From: Pseudobutyrivibrio xylanivorans DSM 14809
GTDB taxonomy: Bacteria > Bacillota > Clostridia > Lachnospirales > Lachnospiraceae
DNA: 64,000 nucleotides
Reading direction: 5' to 3'
Assembly (NCBI RefSeq): GCF_900141825.1
Contig: NZ_FQYQ01000014.1
Location: 1-64,000, forward strand
Below the pieces are notes generated by a model that worked only from the letters and a program-made list of their open reading frames with translations, was not told the DNA's origin and made no database searches. Made by a program: the position numbers and the translations under genes. Shown here in pieces: positions 20,048 through 28,654 of this stretch (positions are counted from its first letter, which is position 1; the number at the start of each line of letters is the position of its first letter).

Positions 20048-23000
20048 TTACTCCTTTGAATCCATTGATTCCTTCATAAGTTCTATTACATCTTCTTTTT
20101 TGCCAAGCTTTTGAAGCTTTTTAGCCTGATAGCCTTCCTCATTCTCATTGAAATGGCATACACTGCTAAAGCTACAGAATCGACATGCATCAATATCACC
20201 GAGCTTGGCTGGAGAACAATCAAAATCTCCCTCTATAATGTGCTTGGCAGTTTCAGCTGCAGAATACTTAGCATATTCCAAAACGGTATTTATTCCATCC
20301 AGGCTGACAGCATTTGTGTGAGCATCGATATTGCCATCTTTTTTCACACTGTAGGGTACGATAGATGACTTGGATGTCTGTCCATCTTCTGTACCTACTG
20401 TGGAGTCGTTGGCATATAAATCCTCCTCTTCTGCTGACAATAAGCCTTCCATTCTGCTGAGCTTTAATCGCTCCTCTTTTGTGCCAGCAAGAGTGCCTGT
20501 GCGCTCCACGTATTTGTTAGCCATCTCATAATAAAGCATGGCTGATGGATGCATGGATGCGTTTGGATATTTTTCCTTAAGCTTATCCAAAACAACGCCC
20601 ATGTATATTGGCAGCTGCATAGAAAGGCCATAGTAACATTCTTCCAAATCCAGCTTATGACCGCTTGATTTGTAATCAATGATTCGAACTGCCATATCAT
20701 CAGTATCTGTTAAATCTATTCTGTCCACCTTTCCTTTTAAGTTTGCAACAAGCTCGTCACTATCCCTGTCACGAATTTCTGCGGCAATTGTTTTCTCAAA
20801 ATAGGCTGGCTCAAATTCGCCTCGAGATACCTGAGTGGTGATAACCTCCACTGTGTGTCGCAGTGTATCTCTCATGGATTCTACGATATATTTCTGAGTT
20901 GAATCCTCCAGGGTGGAAACCTTAGCCATTGATTCAAAAGTCTGATTGAAGGCCGTATTTAAATATGCCTCCCGCTCATCCTCTGAAACATCCTTCCACT
21001 TCTTTCCATCTTTTTTCAGATTGTCAGAATAGTGCTCGATGGCAGCATGGTAAAAGTTTCCCATATCCATGCTGGACAGCTCGAATTTCTCCCTTTCCTG
21101 AAGCTTTAGTATGTATGTAAGAAAATATTTATAGGCACATTCGTTGTATAGTTCAAAACGCGAAACTGAACCTGATACAGTCTCATCTGAATTAAATGCC
21201 TCGTTAACCGCCAGCATAATGTCCTTTTCAACTGACTCTGGCTGATGCTGATAGAATGCTCCTGAAAGTATGGTATCCAACAGGTCTGCATCTTCAGACT
21301 TGGCCCATTCAACAAGATTCTTGAACATCTTTAAATCTTCAGGCGAGATTCCATCGATGCCTTTAACTGAAGCTTGATTGATAAGCTCGATAAGATAATT
21401 TACGGCACTCTTTTTTGACAATAGTCTGTCTGATATACTAAATTCCTCAATTTCCTTAAGTGAAACCTGAGGGAACATCTTTGTGATAACCTCTACGAGA
21501 TATGATGGATTTACTGATTTTCCATCAACATCTACTCGTGGCATTGTAATAAATAGCTGCTGATTTGGCTTTGTGAGCATCAGATATAAATAGAATCGCT
21601 GTCTAAATGATTTCTGTCTATCTGAAGGTGCCAGCTCAAAGCCCTGGTCCAGAAGTTGTTCTCTTTCAAGCTGTGAAAGAATACCTCCATTTTCCACCTT
21701 TTTGGGAATAGCATCATCAGATGCTCCAAGACAGAAAAGGACTTTGATATTTGAAAGTCTGGTTCGCTCGATATCACCTAAAATCACACTGTCATTTGCA
21801 GGTGGAATCACACCTATGGACGCAGCTGAAAGACCCGCCTCATAGATGTCGTGGAACTCATCTAACTTCATTTTTTCCTGGTCTAAGATGTTAACCATCT
21901 TATCAAGAATATCCATGATGATTGGATAAATCTGGCTATATTCTTTCGCCTTTACAGCATTATCATTTTCCTGGTAAAGATTTCCTCTCTCTTTGATTTT
22001 GTTTTCAACATCAAAATATATAAGGAATTTGTACAGTGCTGTAGCGATGTTTCTTACTGAATCTGTCTTATCTACTGCATTATCAAAATCAATAAATGGC
22101 TGAATGAATTTATTTCTGATTTCGTTTATACGAATCAAATCTTCATCCGAATTAAACTGATTAGAACGGATTGCAAACGGATGGAAATACTTCTTTTTTC
22201 CACGAATGCCCGTTGCTAAAACATAGTTTTCAAGAAAATCAATCTCATCATTTGTAAGGACTGTTAAATCTGTTCTTAAAAATCTAAACACATCCTCTTT
22301 TCTAAAATCATTGTCAAATATATCAAACAAAGAATCGATTGCCTCTGCCATTGGATGGAATAAAATCTCAGTTTTGGCATCAATAAAGTACGGTATCTTG
22401 TAGTCTGACCAAATCCCTGGCAAAAGATATCTGTAATTTTCCATGTTAGGTGCCACCACCGCAATATCCTTGTATCGCATTCCGTTACGAACAAGTTTGT
22501 TGATGGTGATTGCCACATATTTCAGCTCATCTCGAGGGCTTCTCAGGCTGATAAGCTTAATAGAATCAGCAGCATCCTCTCCCTCAAACTGTATGTCATT
22601 TCTAAAAATATTTCTCTCTAAAAACTGAAGTGGTGGGTTTTGTGAAAGCCATCCGTTTTCATCAGATATGAACACCGACTCATTAATCTCTTTGTCGATT
22701 CTCTTTGCAATCTGATTAAGCTTAACAGCAAATTCTGATGACATTGCAAAAACATCATCCTCAGATTTCATTTCAAAAAGCGCAGTATTTTCATCAGCGG
22801 TAATTGTAACTGCCACCTCATCGCAAATCTGAAGCATGTGCTCTACAAGCTGATATTGGATAGGTGTAAATCCAGTAAAACCATCTAAGACTACGGTAGA
22901 ACCTGTGACAATCTCTGAGCTGTCTAACATCTCATTTAGAGTAGATAATATGGACTCTGTGGTAACATATTTACCTTCTATGAAATCCAAAAATGCCTGA

Positions 23001-23488
23001 TAAATCACCAGCAAATCTGAAGCTTTTCTTCTGAAGCTTTCAGACATTACAGGAGAATTCATCATATTCAGAAGCTTTTCCGGGGTAATGTTGTACTGCG
23101 TCATCTCTGAAATAAGTGATTTAATCTGGGTGATATAGCTTACTCGTGTGATGTTGTTCCTGAGGGCTTTAATATCATCCAGTTTATTGTTTACAAGCTT
23201 GCGAATCACAAGAGACTTTCCGGTATCATCCAGAACAGACTGAACCGCTGTACCAAGCTCTTCAAAAACTCTGTACGCCAAACGATTAAATGAAAGAACA
23301 TCTATGTTCATAATGCATTTGTTTGGATGCATGGAAACAAGAAGTCGCTGAGTAGACATAGTGTACTGCTCAGGGACAATTACAAGATAATTCTTATCCA
23401 TATTTTCCATGGATTCTTCAATGATTCTGCTGTAAATGTTTGTAGATTTGCCGGAGCCTGAGCTGCCGACAATAAGAGATAACGACAT
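20048..23488 (-). CDS. addB: ATP-dependent helicase/deoxyribonuclease subunit B
   Basis: A 1146-residue AddB. Walker A VGSSGSGKST near residue 7; an inactivated helicase core that in this family scans for Chi; a C-terminal nuclease domain with RIIDYKSSGHKL and SMQLPIYM. Cysteines YNECAYKYFL near residue 792 and ACRFCSFSSVCHF near 1105 are the four-Cys set that holds a [4Fe-4S] cluster linking the nuclease ends. Ribosome site AGGAG. First gene of the addB-addA operon; a long hairpin lies just upstream. Confidence 0.96.
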   Translation of the reverse strand: MSLSLIVGSSGSGKSTNIYSRIIEESMENMDKNYLVIVPEQYTMSTQRLLVSMHPNKCIMNIDVLSFNRLAYRVFEELGTAVQSVLDDTGKSLVIRKLVNNKLDDIKALRNNITRVSYITQIKSLISEMTQYNITPEKLLNMMNSPVMSESFRRKASDLLVIYQAFLDFIEGKYVTTESILSTLNEMLDSSEIVTGSTVVLDGFTGFTPIQYQLVEHMLQICDEVAVTITADENTALFEMKSEDDVFAMSSEFAVKLNQIAKRIDKEINESVFISDENGWLSQNPPLQFLERNIFRNDIQFEGEDAADSIKLISLRSPRDELKYVAITINKLVRNGMRYKDIAVVAPNMENYRYLLPGIWSDYKIPYFIDAKTEILFHPMAEAIDSLFDIFDNDFRKEDVFRFLRTDLTVLTNDEIDFLENYVLATGIRGKKKYFHPFAIRSNQFNSDEDLIRINEIRNKFIQPFIDFDNAVDKTDSVRNIATALYKFLIYFDVENKIKERGNLYQENDNAVKAKEYSQIYPIIMDILDKMVNILDQEKMKLDEFHDIYEAGLSAASIGVIPPANDSVILGDIERTRLSNIKVLFCLGASDDAIPKKVENGGILSQLEREQLLDQGFELAPSDRQKSFRQRFYLYLMLTKPNQQLFITMPRVDVDGKSVNPSYLVEVITKMFPQVSLKEIEEFSISDRLLSKKSAVNYLIELINQASVKGIDGISPEDLKMFKNLVEWAKSEDADLLDTILSGAFYQHQPESVEKDIMLAVNEAFNSDETVSGSVSRFELYNECAYKYFLTYILKLQEREKFELSSMDMGNFYHAAIEHYSDNLKKDGKKWKDVSEDEREAYLNTAFNQTFESMAKVSTLEDSTQKYIVESMRDTLRHTVEVITTQVSRGEFEPAYFEKTIAAEIRDRDSDELVANLKGKVDRIDLTDTDDMAVRIIDYKSSGHKLDLEECYYGLSMQLPIYMGVVLDKLKEKYPNASMHPSAMLYYEMANKYVERTGTLAGTKEERLKLSRMEGLLSAEEEDLYANDSTVGTEDGQTSKSSIVPYSVKKDGNIDAHTNAVSLDGINTVLEYAKYSAAETAKHIIEGDFDCSPAKLGDIDACRFCSFSSVCHFNENEEGYQAKKLQKLGKKEDVIELMKESMDSKE

Positions 23489-23505
23489 ATAATTCTCCTA
23501 AACAC

Positions 23506-23603
23506 AAAAGCACCTCGTCACGCTCTCAAGCCTAAGATATTGCTTTCAGTCACTAGATGTTCCTTTCAGCAACACTTAGAGCTTGATAGCTACGGGTGCT
23601 CTC
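23506..23603 (-). terminator. Long imperfect hairpin between amidohydrolase and addB
   Basis: On the minus strand AGCACC, TCAAGC and TTGCT pair in order with AGCAA, GCTTGA and GGTGCT, making a hairpin of about 95 nt followed by TTTTGTGTTT. It ends 20 bp before addB. It may terminate the amidohydrolase transcript or act as an addB leader. Confidence 0.5.
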
Positions 23604-23629
23604 TTATTTGTAATTAGTGCGTATTTACG

Positions 23630-25177
23630 CTATTGTGGAAACATTCCTCGAAGCATGGTGGCCATTGAGCCGGTTCGAGAACGTTTATATGGTTTTCCTT
23701 TGAGATAAAGCTCTGAAACATTTATTGTCTTTAGCTCATCCACTGGAATCTCATATGGATTCTTATCGAGAACTGCCAAATCACAGCTCTTACCCATTTC
23801 GAGAGTACCTCGTTCCTTCTCATCGAAGCATGAAAGCGCACCATTTATTGTGGCCATTTTCAGTGCCTCGTATACAGAAACAGATTCTTCTGGGTTAGCA
23901 TTGTTACATGCATCATGAATCCACATAATTGGGTCCGGATCTGAAGCTGGTGCATCTGAATTAAAGCACACCTTTATTCCCATATCCGTAATAGTCTTGA
24001 GAGGATTAATTCCCTTTGCTCTATCCTCAGAGATTATTCCATCGACAAATTCCTTCACGCCATCAATATGTGTAAGAAGAGATGGCTGTACAGAAATCAT
24101 AATGTTGTATTTAGCGCAAATCTTCAATGCCTTTTCTGTAGGCAATGAACCATGCAGGATAATGTGTCTGTGGTCGTAACGAGGATAATCCTCAAGGGCC
24201 ATAGAAATAGCATTGACAGCCTGTTCAAATGCAGCATCACCAACTGCATGTAAAGCGATTTGATAGCCGCTTCTGTTGGCATGGATGCAGAAATTCTGAA
24301 CTTCAGCGTCACTAAAATATGAAACACCCTTATTATTAATAGTTACATAGCTGTCGTTTAATGCAGCATCCTTATTGGCGAAGGTTCCGTCAAGATTTCC
24401 AAATACAACTCTTGTCATATCCTTCTTTGCAATTTTGTCCACATTAGAACACTGATAAGCAACTCTTACCTGCATTCCGTTATCAAGTCCCTTGGCAACA
24501 GAACGTTCCATATCGAAATCGTAATCACGAATGAATCCCATTCCGCTGGCTGAGCAAATCAGACCGATGCCTTTGCTGGCAAGAAAATCCGATGTCTCCA
24601 CCATAGAATCGATAACCTTTTTAGTGGACATACCATGAGTGATGAATTCACAGGCTGTTAAAAATGCTTCCTGCTTAAGCTCACCGGTATCTTCATTATA
24701 ACCTCTAAGGTTGGAAACCTTTGATTTGATAGCATCCAGGAACAGGCTGTTAGCCACACCAGAATGAGCATCATGCTTAATAATGAAGGCTGGCTTTTCA
24801 GGGCATGCCACATCCATCTGCTCCTTAAGAATAAGGTGGCCCTCGGATACGGCAAACTCAGTGGCGCCAAAACCAACTATTATATTCTCTCTGGTACGGG
24901 TTGCATATTCCTTGAGCTGTTCCAAAATCTTAGCATTGGAATCCGTATCATTGATAGGAAACATCTTATGCAAAACGGAAAAACCCGAATAATGCATATG
25001 TGTATCAGTGAAAGCCGGAACCAAAACATTGTTACCCAGTTCAATAGGTGGTACAACTTCGTATTGTGTAGGGAGCTTAGTTCCAATGTAGGCTATACGG
25101 CCCTCTCGCTCAACTAAATAATTTGCAACGGTATTGTTTTCATCACAAGTTAATATTGTTCCATGAAATACCTGCAT
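23630..25177 (-). CDS. Amidohydrolase family 3 protein (YtcJ-like)
   Basis: A 515-residue metal-dependent hydrolase of the amidohydrolase superfamily. An N-terminal small beta domain (MQVFHGTILTCDENN) leads to the metal motif FTDTHMHYSGF (HxH), then YQIALHAVGDAA and IILHGS histidines, and the C-terminal NSDAPASDPDP aspartate. The family hydrolyses amide-type bonds in varied small molecules and the substrate cannot be read from sequence. No signal peptide. It lies downstream of the phosphofructokinase gene on the same strand with a 39-bp gap and may be cotranscribed. Confidence 0.85.
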   Translation of the reverse strand: MQVFHGTILTCDENNTVANYLVEREGRIAYIGTKLPTQYEVVPPIELGNNVLVPAFTDTHMHYSGFSVLHKMFPINDTDSNAKILEQLKEYATRTRENIIVGFGATEFAVSEGHLILKEQMDVACPEKPAFIIKHDAHSGVANSLFLDAIKSKVSNLRGYNEDTGELKQEAFLTACEFITHGMSTKKVIDSMVETSDFLASKGIGLICSASGMGFIRDYDFDMERSVAKGLDNGMQVRVAYQCSNVDKIAKKDMTRVVFGNLDGTFANKDAALNDSYVTINNKGVSYFSDAEVQNFCIHANRSGYQIALHAVGDAAFEQAVNAISMALEDYPRYDHRHIILHGSLPTEKALKICAKYNIMISVQPSLLTHIDGVKEFVDGIISEDRAKGINPLKTITDMGIKVCFNSDAPASDPDPIMWIHDACNNANPEESVSVYEALKMATINGALSCFDEKERGTLEMGKSCDLAVLDKNPYEIPVDELKTINVSELYLKGKPYKRSRTGSMATMLRGMFPQ

Positions 25178-25216
25178 TTGTCCCCTCCAAAAACTAATAG
25201 AATTTATATCTTTTTA

Positions 25217-26458
25217 TTATTTTTTGCCTGTTGGTCTGTAGATGTGTCTTGGAATACCATCTACCATGATAGGTGAAACATCGCCCTGAATAAGCGGTCT
25301 TACATATGTAATAAATGCCTCTGTTACATATGTACCATCATGTGTAATCCAGTTACGAGGTACAAGCTTCTCGTCGTTGGCAATCTTGTGAACATCCTTA
25401 ACCTCTGTTCCGCACTGGTAAGGATCATCAGAATGACGGATAAGTGTAACCATCTTTCCTGTATCGCCTTCGTCTGCAGCAAGAACAGCTGCACCACCAA
25501 CCTGATATGCTTCAAGGATATCTACACGAGATGCAAGGTGTGAGCCTGCACGCTGTAATGTAGATAGCTCGATAGCTCTTGTCTTGCAACCAACTTCAGC
25601 TGCAATGTAATTGCAAAGATATGCTGCTGTACCTGTAAGCTGTTTATGATTGAATGCATCAACAAACTCTACATTATTTCCGAGCTCACATACATATTTT
25701 CCGTCCTTTGTATGGATACCTTCAGAAATACAAATTACGACAGATGACTGTGTCTTTAAAAGCTTGAGAACTCTCTCTTTGAATTTTTCAATATCAAATG
25801 GAACCTCTGGCAAATAAATCAAATCTGGGCCTTCACAATCTTCTCCCTTTGCAAGGATGGAAGCACCTGTAAGCCAACCTGCGTTACGTCCCATAATTTC
25901 AACGATTGTAACAAGTCCCTTGTCATACTCTAAGCAATAGCTATCACGGATGATTTCCTTGACAGATGTACCGATGTATTTAGCGGCACTACCAAAGCCT
26001 GGTGTGTGATCTGTAAGAGCCAAGTCATTATCAATTGTCTTTGGACAACCAATAAACCTGATATCAGAACCTGTAAGAATAGCGTAGTCGGAAAGCTTTT
26101 TGATGGTGTCCATGGAATCATTTCCACCAATGTAGATAAGAGCTTCGATTTCCAGCTTCTTAAGAATACCAAAGATTTTCTCGTATGTTGCCATATCCTC
26201 GTGGATTTCTGGAAGCTTAAAACGGCAAGAGCCTAAATAAGCTGCTGGTGTACGTTTTAAGAGTTCTACATCCAAATCGTTCTTAATGTAGTCTGAAAGA
26301 TCGATGTACTGCTCATCCATCAACCCTTTGATACCATGCAGCATGCCATAAACTTTTCCAGCTCCACGGTCCTTAGCTGTTCTGTAAACTCCCGCTAAAG
26401 AAGAGTTTATTGCGGCGGTTGGTCCGCCTGATTGTCCCACAATTACGTTTCCAGTCAT
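25217..26458 (-). CDS. pfp: PPi-dependent 6-phosphofructokinase
   Basis: A 413-residue phosphofructokinase converting fructose 6-phosphate and a phosphoryl donor to fructose 1,6-bisphosphate in glycolysis. VGQSGGPTAAINSSL is the N-terminal phosphate loop; YIGGNDSMDT replaces the ATP-type GGDGS and CPKTIDNDL has Lys where ATP enzymes have Gly, both marks of pyrophosphate use; VTIVEIMGRNAGWLTG binds the sugar phosphate. The length fits the long PPi-type clade. GGGAGGTAATATGTA precedes ATG. Donor assignment is by motif and would need an assay; some long-clade enzymes use ATP. Confidence 0.9.
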   Translation of the reverse strand: MTGNVIVGQSGGPTAAINSSLAGVYRTAKDRGAGKVYGMLHGIKGLMDEQYIDLSDYIKNDLDVELLKRTPAAYLGSCRFKLPEIHEDMATYEKIFGILKKLEIEALIYIGGNDSMDTIKKLSDYAILTGSDIRFIGCPKTIDNDLALTDHTPGFGSAAKYIGTSVKEIIRDSYCLEYDKGLVTIVEIMGRNAGWLTGASILAKGEDCEGPDLIYLPEVPFDIEKFKERVLKLLKTQSSVVICISEGIHTKDGKYVCELGNNVEFVDAFNHKQLTGTAAYLCNYIAAEVGCKTRAIELSTLQRAGSHLASRVDILEAYQVGGAAVLAADEGDTGKMVTLIRHSDDPYQCGTEVKDVHKIANDEKLVPRNWITHDGTYVTEAFITYVRPLIQGDVSPIMVDGIPRHIYRPTGKK

Positions 26459-26558
26459 TACATATTACCTCCCAATCATTTATTGTCAAAAATATTAAGA
26501 CCGATAATCATATGTCTTCTTCCCAAATCCCCATAAGAGAAAAAGACCCGCCGATATG

Positions 26559-26819
26559 TTAATCATCCTCTGGAATGTCACGAAAATGTCCTGCGATGAT
26601 GTCACATAAGCACCAAATAGCTCCTCCAACTGTTGATGCAATAAAAATCTTAATAATGTTTACCAAAAGCGTCACCGCAGTGAGAGTGCCGCTGGTAAAA
26701 CTAATAATTAGCCAATAAACAGAGCGTACGAATAATAGATATCCGCCTATGTACAACCCTAAAACTGTGCCAAGAATGCTAAACAGCACAGCTAACGCCC
26801 TCTTTGCATTCTTCTTCAT
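26559..26819 (-). CDS. Small two-helix membrane protein
   Basis: An 86-residue protein starting MKKNAKRALAVLFSILGTVL. Hydrophobic segments at about 9-30, 34-52 and 56-75 suggest two or three membrane helices; the tail HFRDIPEDD is acidic and probably cytoplasmic. The frame continues upstream to 26897, but GGAG lies 7 nt before the ATG at 26819 and the longer form would overlap the phosphatase gene. It follows the PAP2 gene by 26 bp, so it is likely cotranscribed. I do not recognise the family. Confidence 0.7.
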   Translation of the reverse strand: MKKNAKRALAVLFSILGTVLGLYIGGYLLFVRSVYWLIISFTSGTLTAVTLLVNIIKIFIASTVGGAIWCLCDIIAGHFRDIPEDD

Positions 26820-26845
26820 ATATAATCTCCGTAAAATTGTATCTA

Positions 26846-27382
26846 TTAAAATGGTAGCATAATGAGTCCAAAAACGCCACAAAAAAACCAAAAGCATATT
26901 ATGCCAATGAGGATTGCCATAATTGCTCCTGCCACGACATCCTTGATAAAATGGACTCCTCCTACCACTCTGATAACTGCCAAACCAATGCCAAGTATCA
27001 GTAAAAATACACCTACGGGGATTGAAACCTGGAAAAATGTAATCGCAACCATGAAAATGGAAAAGACATGGCGACTAGGAAAGCTCTTTCCTTTTGTATC
27101 CTTGTGTAAAGCTGGAGTGAAATTATAAACCTCGTATGGACGAGGAGCGCTGGCCACTTTTCTAAATAAGCTTACCAGCACAAATGAAACTCCTGGTATT
27201 ACAATACTTCTGTACAAAAGGGTAGCTCCTATCTTAGGAATAGAGATAGCTGCATAAATAAGCAGCCCAAGATAAAATAAAATCGTAATATAAGTAATGG
27301 CCTTGTCCAGCACATTTAGTACTGTAACAAGACCACTATTATTTTTTATTGAAGTTGATAATTCAGAATATGAAATCTTCAT
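26846..27382 (-). CDS. PAP2-family membrane phosphatase
   Basis: A 178-residue integral membrane protein with about five helices. It carries the lipid-phosphatase signature in order: KVASAPRPYE (motif 1, Lys...Arg-Pro), FPSRHVFS (motif 2, Ser-Arg-His), RVVGGVHFIKDVVAG (motif 3, His nucleophile and Asp). The family dephosphorylates phosphatidic acid, undecaprenyl-PP or related lipids on the outer face of the membrane; the substrate here is open. It starts 6 bp after the CarD-type gene and is followed by a small membrane protein, suggesting a three-gene operon. Confidence 0.88.
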   Translation of the reverse strand: MKISYSELSTSIKNNSGLVTVLNVLDKAITYITILFYLGLLIYAAISIPKIGATLLYRSIVIPGVSFVLVSLFRKVASAPRPYEVYNFTPALHKDTKGKSFPSRHVFSIFMVAITFFQVSIPVGVFLLILGIGLAVIRVVGGVHFIKDVVAGAIMAILIGIICFWFFCGVFGLIMLPF

Positions 27383-27388
27383 TTATTT

Positions 27389-27922
27389 TTATGCACCTAC
27401 AAGTAAATTATTTGAAAAATGTATCTTTACGGCGTCTTCAAATAAATGCTGTGCATAAGGGATATCCTTTCCCATTGAAAAAGCCATTTCCTCATAAAGC
27501 TTACGACCTGCAACGCTTAAAATCTTCTCATCTAATGCCATGACCTTCTTGCCAGATTCGATACGCTGCCACTTTCTAATAAGAACAGTCTTTACCACGC
27601 GTGCCAATGACTCTGGTGTAAACTCAGCCATAACCTCTTTGAACTTCTCCTGAAGCATTCTGTCGTTTGGCTCATTGATACATTCGATATCATCAATATT
27701 ATCAAGAATTTTGTTAAATGTAGTAACATCAGCTACCGGACGTAATCTAATAGTCGAACCAGTAATTGGAGTGAATACTTTTGCTCCAGCTTTGAATACA
27801 GGTGCCATGCAGTAGTAGGTCTTTTTTGAACCCTTGCCCATAAGCTCCATATCATCGATGTCCTCAATTTTACAAACACCACTTCCCTCATGAACTAAAA
27901 AATCGCCTACCTGATAATTCAT
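27389..27922 (-). CDS. CarD/CdnL-family transcription regulator
   Basis: A 177-residue protein. Residues 1-60 are the CarD/TRCF RNA-polymerase interaction domain (YQVGDFLVHEGSGVCKIEDI ... YYCMAPVFKAGAKVFTPI), a Tudor-like fold that binds the RNAP beta subunit; residues ~70-177 are helical, as in CdnL, where this part contacts promoter DNA. Family members stabilise open complexes, notably at rRNA promoters, or act under stress. AAGGATGG lies 4 nt before ATG. It is the first gene of a likely operon with the PAP2 phosphatase. A structured element (28109-28248) and the RNase P RNA lie upstream. Confidence 0.88.
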   Translation of the reverse strand: MNYQVGDFLVHEGSGVCKIEDIDDMELMGKGSKKTYYCMAPVFKAGAKVFTPITGSTIRLRPVADVTTFNKILDNIDDIECINEPNDRMLQEKFKEVMAEFTPESLARVVKTVLIRKWQRIESGKKVMALDEKILSVAGRKLYEEMAFSMGKDIPYAQHLFEDAVKIHFSNNLLVGA

Positions 27923-28108
27923 TTTTCACCATCCTTCTAAAGCATAAACAACGTGTCCCTCCATAACTCTTTTCTCCCATTACTTAATGTAATTATAACA
28001 CGATTTTAGTCTACAGGACACAGAAAATTCACATTCGTTAATAATTCACACGAAAACTTACGAAAATGTAGAATCTGTTGGTGATAATAAACTATAGTCA
28101 GACAATTC

Positions 28109-28248
28109 GCATGGTCAATATAAATCACATGCTCCCGCAGGCCATCTCCCATACTCGAGCAAGGGAACCTTCCCGCCCGGTGTAGGCCCCTCCCTTGCTC
28201 GGCATGGGGCCCTCCTGCTAGCGCCTACCTAGTTTACTTAGACCATGC
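28109..28248. repeat. GC-rich structured element, copy B
   Basis: A 140-bp homologue of the element at 10163-10301 in the same orientation. Outer stem GCATGGTC (28109-28116) / GACCATGC (28241-28248); middle stem CCCAT/ATGGG (28148/28204); apical stem GAGCAAGGGA (28157-28166) / TCCCTTGCTC (28191-28200). Stem bases differ from copy A at most positions but pair in both. It lies between rnpB and the CarD gene; the rest of the 27923-28294 gap shows nothing else I can name. Confidence 0.65.
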
Positions 28249-28294
28249 TATTTATTAAGCACATTATCACAGCTTATACAAACGATAAAAAAAA

Positions 28295-28630
28295 GGCCCG
28301 ACTGTGAGCCGGGTTATGTCTTTTAAAGTAGTCATCTATCTAGGACTGCTGTTGCCAACAGCCTCAAGCGTTCAACCTGGTGCTGGCGGGCCGCGTACGC
28401 ACCGTTTAGAACTTGCTTCGGATGGGGTTTACATGGCTACCGCTGTTACCAGCGATACGGTGGTCTCTTACACCGCCTTTCCACCCTTACCCGCATAAGC
28501 GGGCGGTATATCTCTGTTGCACTATCCTTGGAGTTACCTCCACCGGCCGTTAGCCGGCATCCTTGCCCTGTGAAGCCCGGACTTTCCTCTCCCTGGCTAT
28601 TACCACCAGGCAGCGACTACTCATCGGACC
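28295..28630 (-). ncRNA. rnpB: RNase P RNA, bacterial class A
   Basis: On the minus strand the RNA runs from GGTCCGATGAGTAGTCGC to CACAGTCGGGCC, the two ends pairing as helix P1. It contains the universal GAGGAAAGTCCGGGC block near the 5' end, the GGATAGTGCAACAGA region, and ACCCGGCTCACAG near the 3' end. About 336 nt. The catalytic RNA cuts 5' leaders from pre-tRNAs. A T-run follows at 28287-28294, acting as terminator with the P1 strand. It sits directly behind the nucleoside kinase gene, 25 bp away. Ends are estimated to within a few bases. Confidence 0.96.
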
Positions 28631-28654
28631 TTTATGAACTTTTTAGGTGTACTC

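Noticed and set aside
28304-28498. Plus-strand 64-codon open frame
   Set aside because: It lies wholly antisense to the RNase P RNA.
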